From Microcaldota archaeon (GTDB lineage: Archaea; Micrarchaeota; Micrarchaeia; Micrarchaeales; CABMGC01): a DNA stretch of 37,941 bases. The position numbers and the translations under genes were made by a program. Numbering within the stretch: the stretch's first letter is position 1; each line of letters begins with the position of its first letter. The stretch lies in NCBI GenBank assembly GCA_027334165.1, contig DAHWXM010000006.1, forward strand, positions 1 through 37,941. The letters run 5' to 3'. Below, piece after piece: positions 37,366-37,941 of the stretch. The notes below the pieces were generated by a model, which was given only the letters and a program-made list of their open reading frames with translations, made no database searches and was not told the origin of the DNA.

Positions 37366-37839
37366 ATGGAACAAAAAACGAAGGACGTATTGATAGGCAT
37401 AATTGCGGGAGCCATAGTCGCGGGATTGACCAGCGTCCTGATAAGCTTTATCGGGATAATAGTCGGCGGAACCGTGGCGGGCTACATAATAAAGGGTAAC
37501 AAAAAAGAGTCTTCACTGGCAGGAGCCGCGGTGGGATCCATACTTGGCATCGTGATAGCTTACCTCATGTATACGTTCATATCGATAGGGCTCCCACAGG
37601 GCAACTTGACAGTGGGCAACACCACCATCGTCATAAATTCTACAGTAAGGAGCTCTTACGAGACGCTCAGGAACAACTTCGGGTATGAAGCCGCTGGAAC
37701 CGTTGCTCTGAGCGTGCTTCTAGGTGCCGTAGGCGGACTCCTTGGCATGTTCATCAAGGGATATGTGAAAGGCAGGCAGCAGGCACAGGAAGCAGCAGTA
37801 CGGGCGCCGCGCAAGACCAAGGGTCGCATAAAGAAATGA
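37366..37839 (+). CDS. small glycine-rich membrane protein (DUF5518-like)
   Basis: IIAGAIVAGLTSVLISFIGIIVGGTVAGYIIKG...SLAGAAVGSILGIVIAYLMYTF. Confidence 0.55.
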   Translation: MEQKTKDVLIGIIAGAIVAGLTSVLISFIGIIVGGTVAGYIIKGNKKESSLAGAAVGSILGIVIAYLMYTFISIGLPQGNLTVGNTTIVINSTVRSSYETLRNNFGYEAAGTVALSVLLGAVGGLLGMFIKGYVKGRQQAQEAAVRAPRKTKGRIKK

Positions 37840-37874
37840 CATTGCGCAAGCGCTAAACATCACATCGCTCGAGA

Positions 37875-37941
37875 TCAGATGCTTATGCCGAGCGTGTGCC
37901 GTATTAGGAAGCCCAGCACGAAGAGCACTGCGGTGGCGCCC
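37875..37941 (-). CDS. C-terminal end of a membrane protein truncated by the window edge
   Basis: ATAVLFVLGFLIRHTLGISI* on minus strand. Confidence 0.4.
   Translation of the reverse strand, partial: GATAVLFVLGFLIRHTLGISI

Overview
This is an archaeal chromosome segment. The evidence is the rps13-rps4-rps11 order, TATA-box/leaderless promoters, BHB-type tRNA introns and a PCNA-family protein; the small-genome style would fit a DPANN/Micrarchaeota-like lineage, but taxonomy was not tested. The moderately GC-rich chromosomal backbone encodes tRNA-Gly(UCC), a DUF218 protein, rps11/rps4/rps13, an intron-bearing tRNA-Ser(GGA), a HAD phosphatase, a DMT transporter divergent from a double-HTH Lrp-like regulator, peroxiredoxin, secreted proteins, a YHS-P1B copper-type ATPase, a broken Kef-type antiporter, an NhaP-type antiporter, FKBP, cupin, a Znu/Mnt-type ABC transporter, an APC permease, a Hef-like helicase, MFS, CDGSH and TspO. 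A lower-GC accessory block lies directly downstream of tRNA-Asn(GUU), from about 9.5 to about 22.5 kb. It carries a tyrosine integrase, a type I restriction-modification operon headed by a small putative DNA-binding protein and tailed by a membrane coiled-coil protein, a full-length PCNA sliding clamp fused to an N-terminal winged-helix domain, a 2-TM protein, and a 623-aa orphan protein with a PD-(D/E)XK-like C-terminal motif. The strongest novelty candidates are the wHTH-PCNA fusion in the integrated element, the tRNA-Ser with two mini-introns (13 and 16 nt; one has a textbook BHB in the T-loop), and a duplicated 46-bp structured repeat flanking a one-gene cassette. All functional names are from reading protein and RNA motifs by eye; no database search was run.
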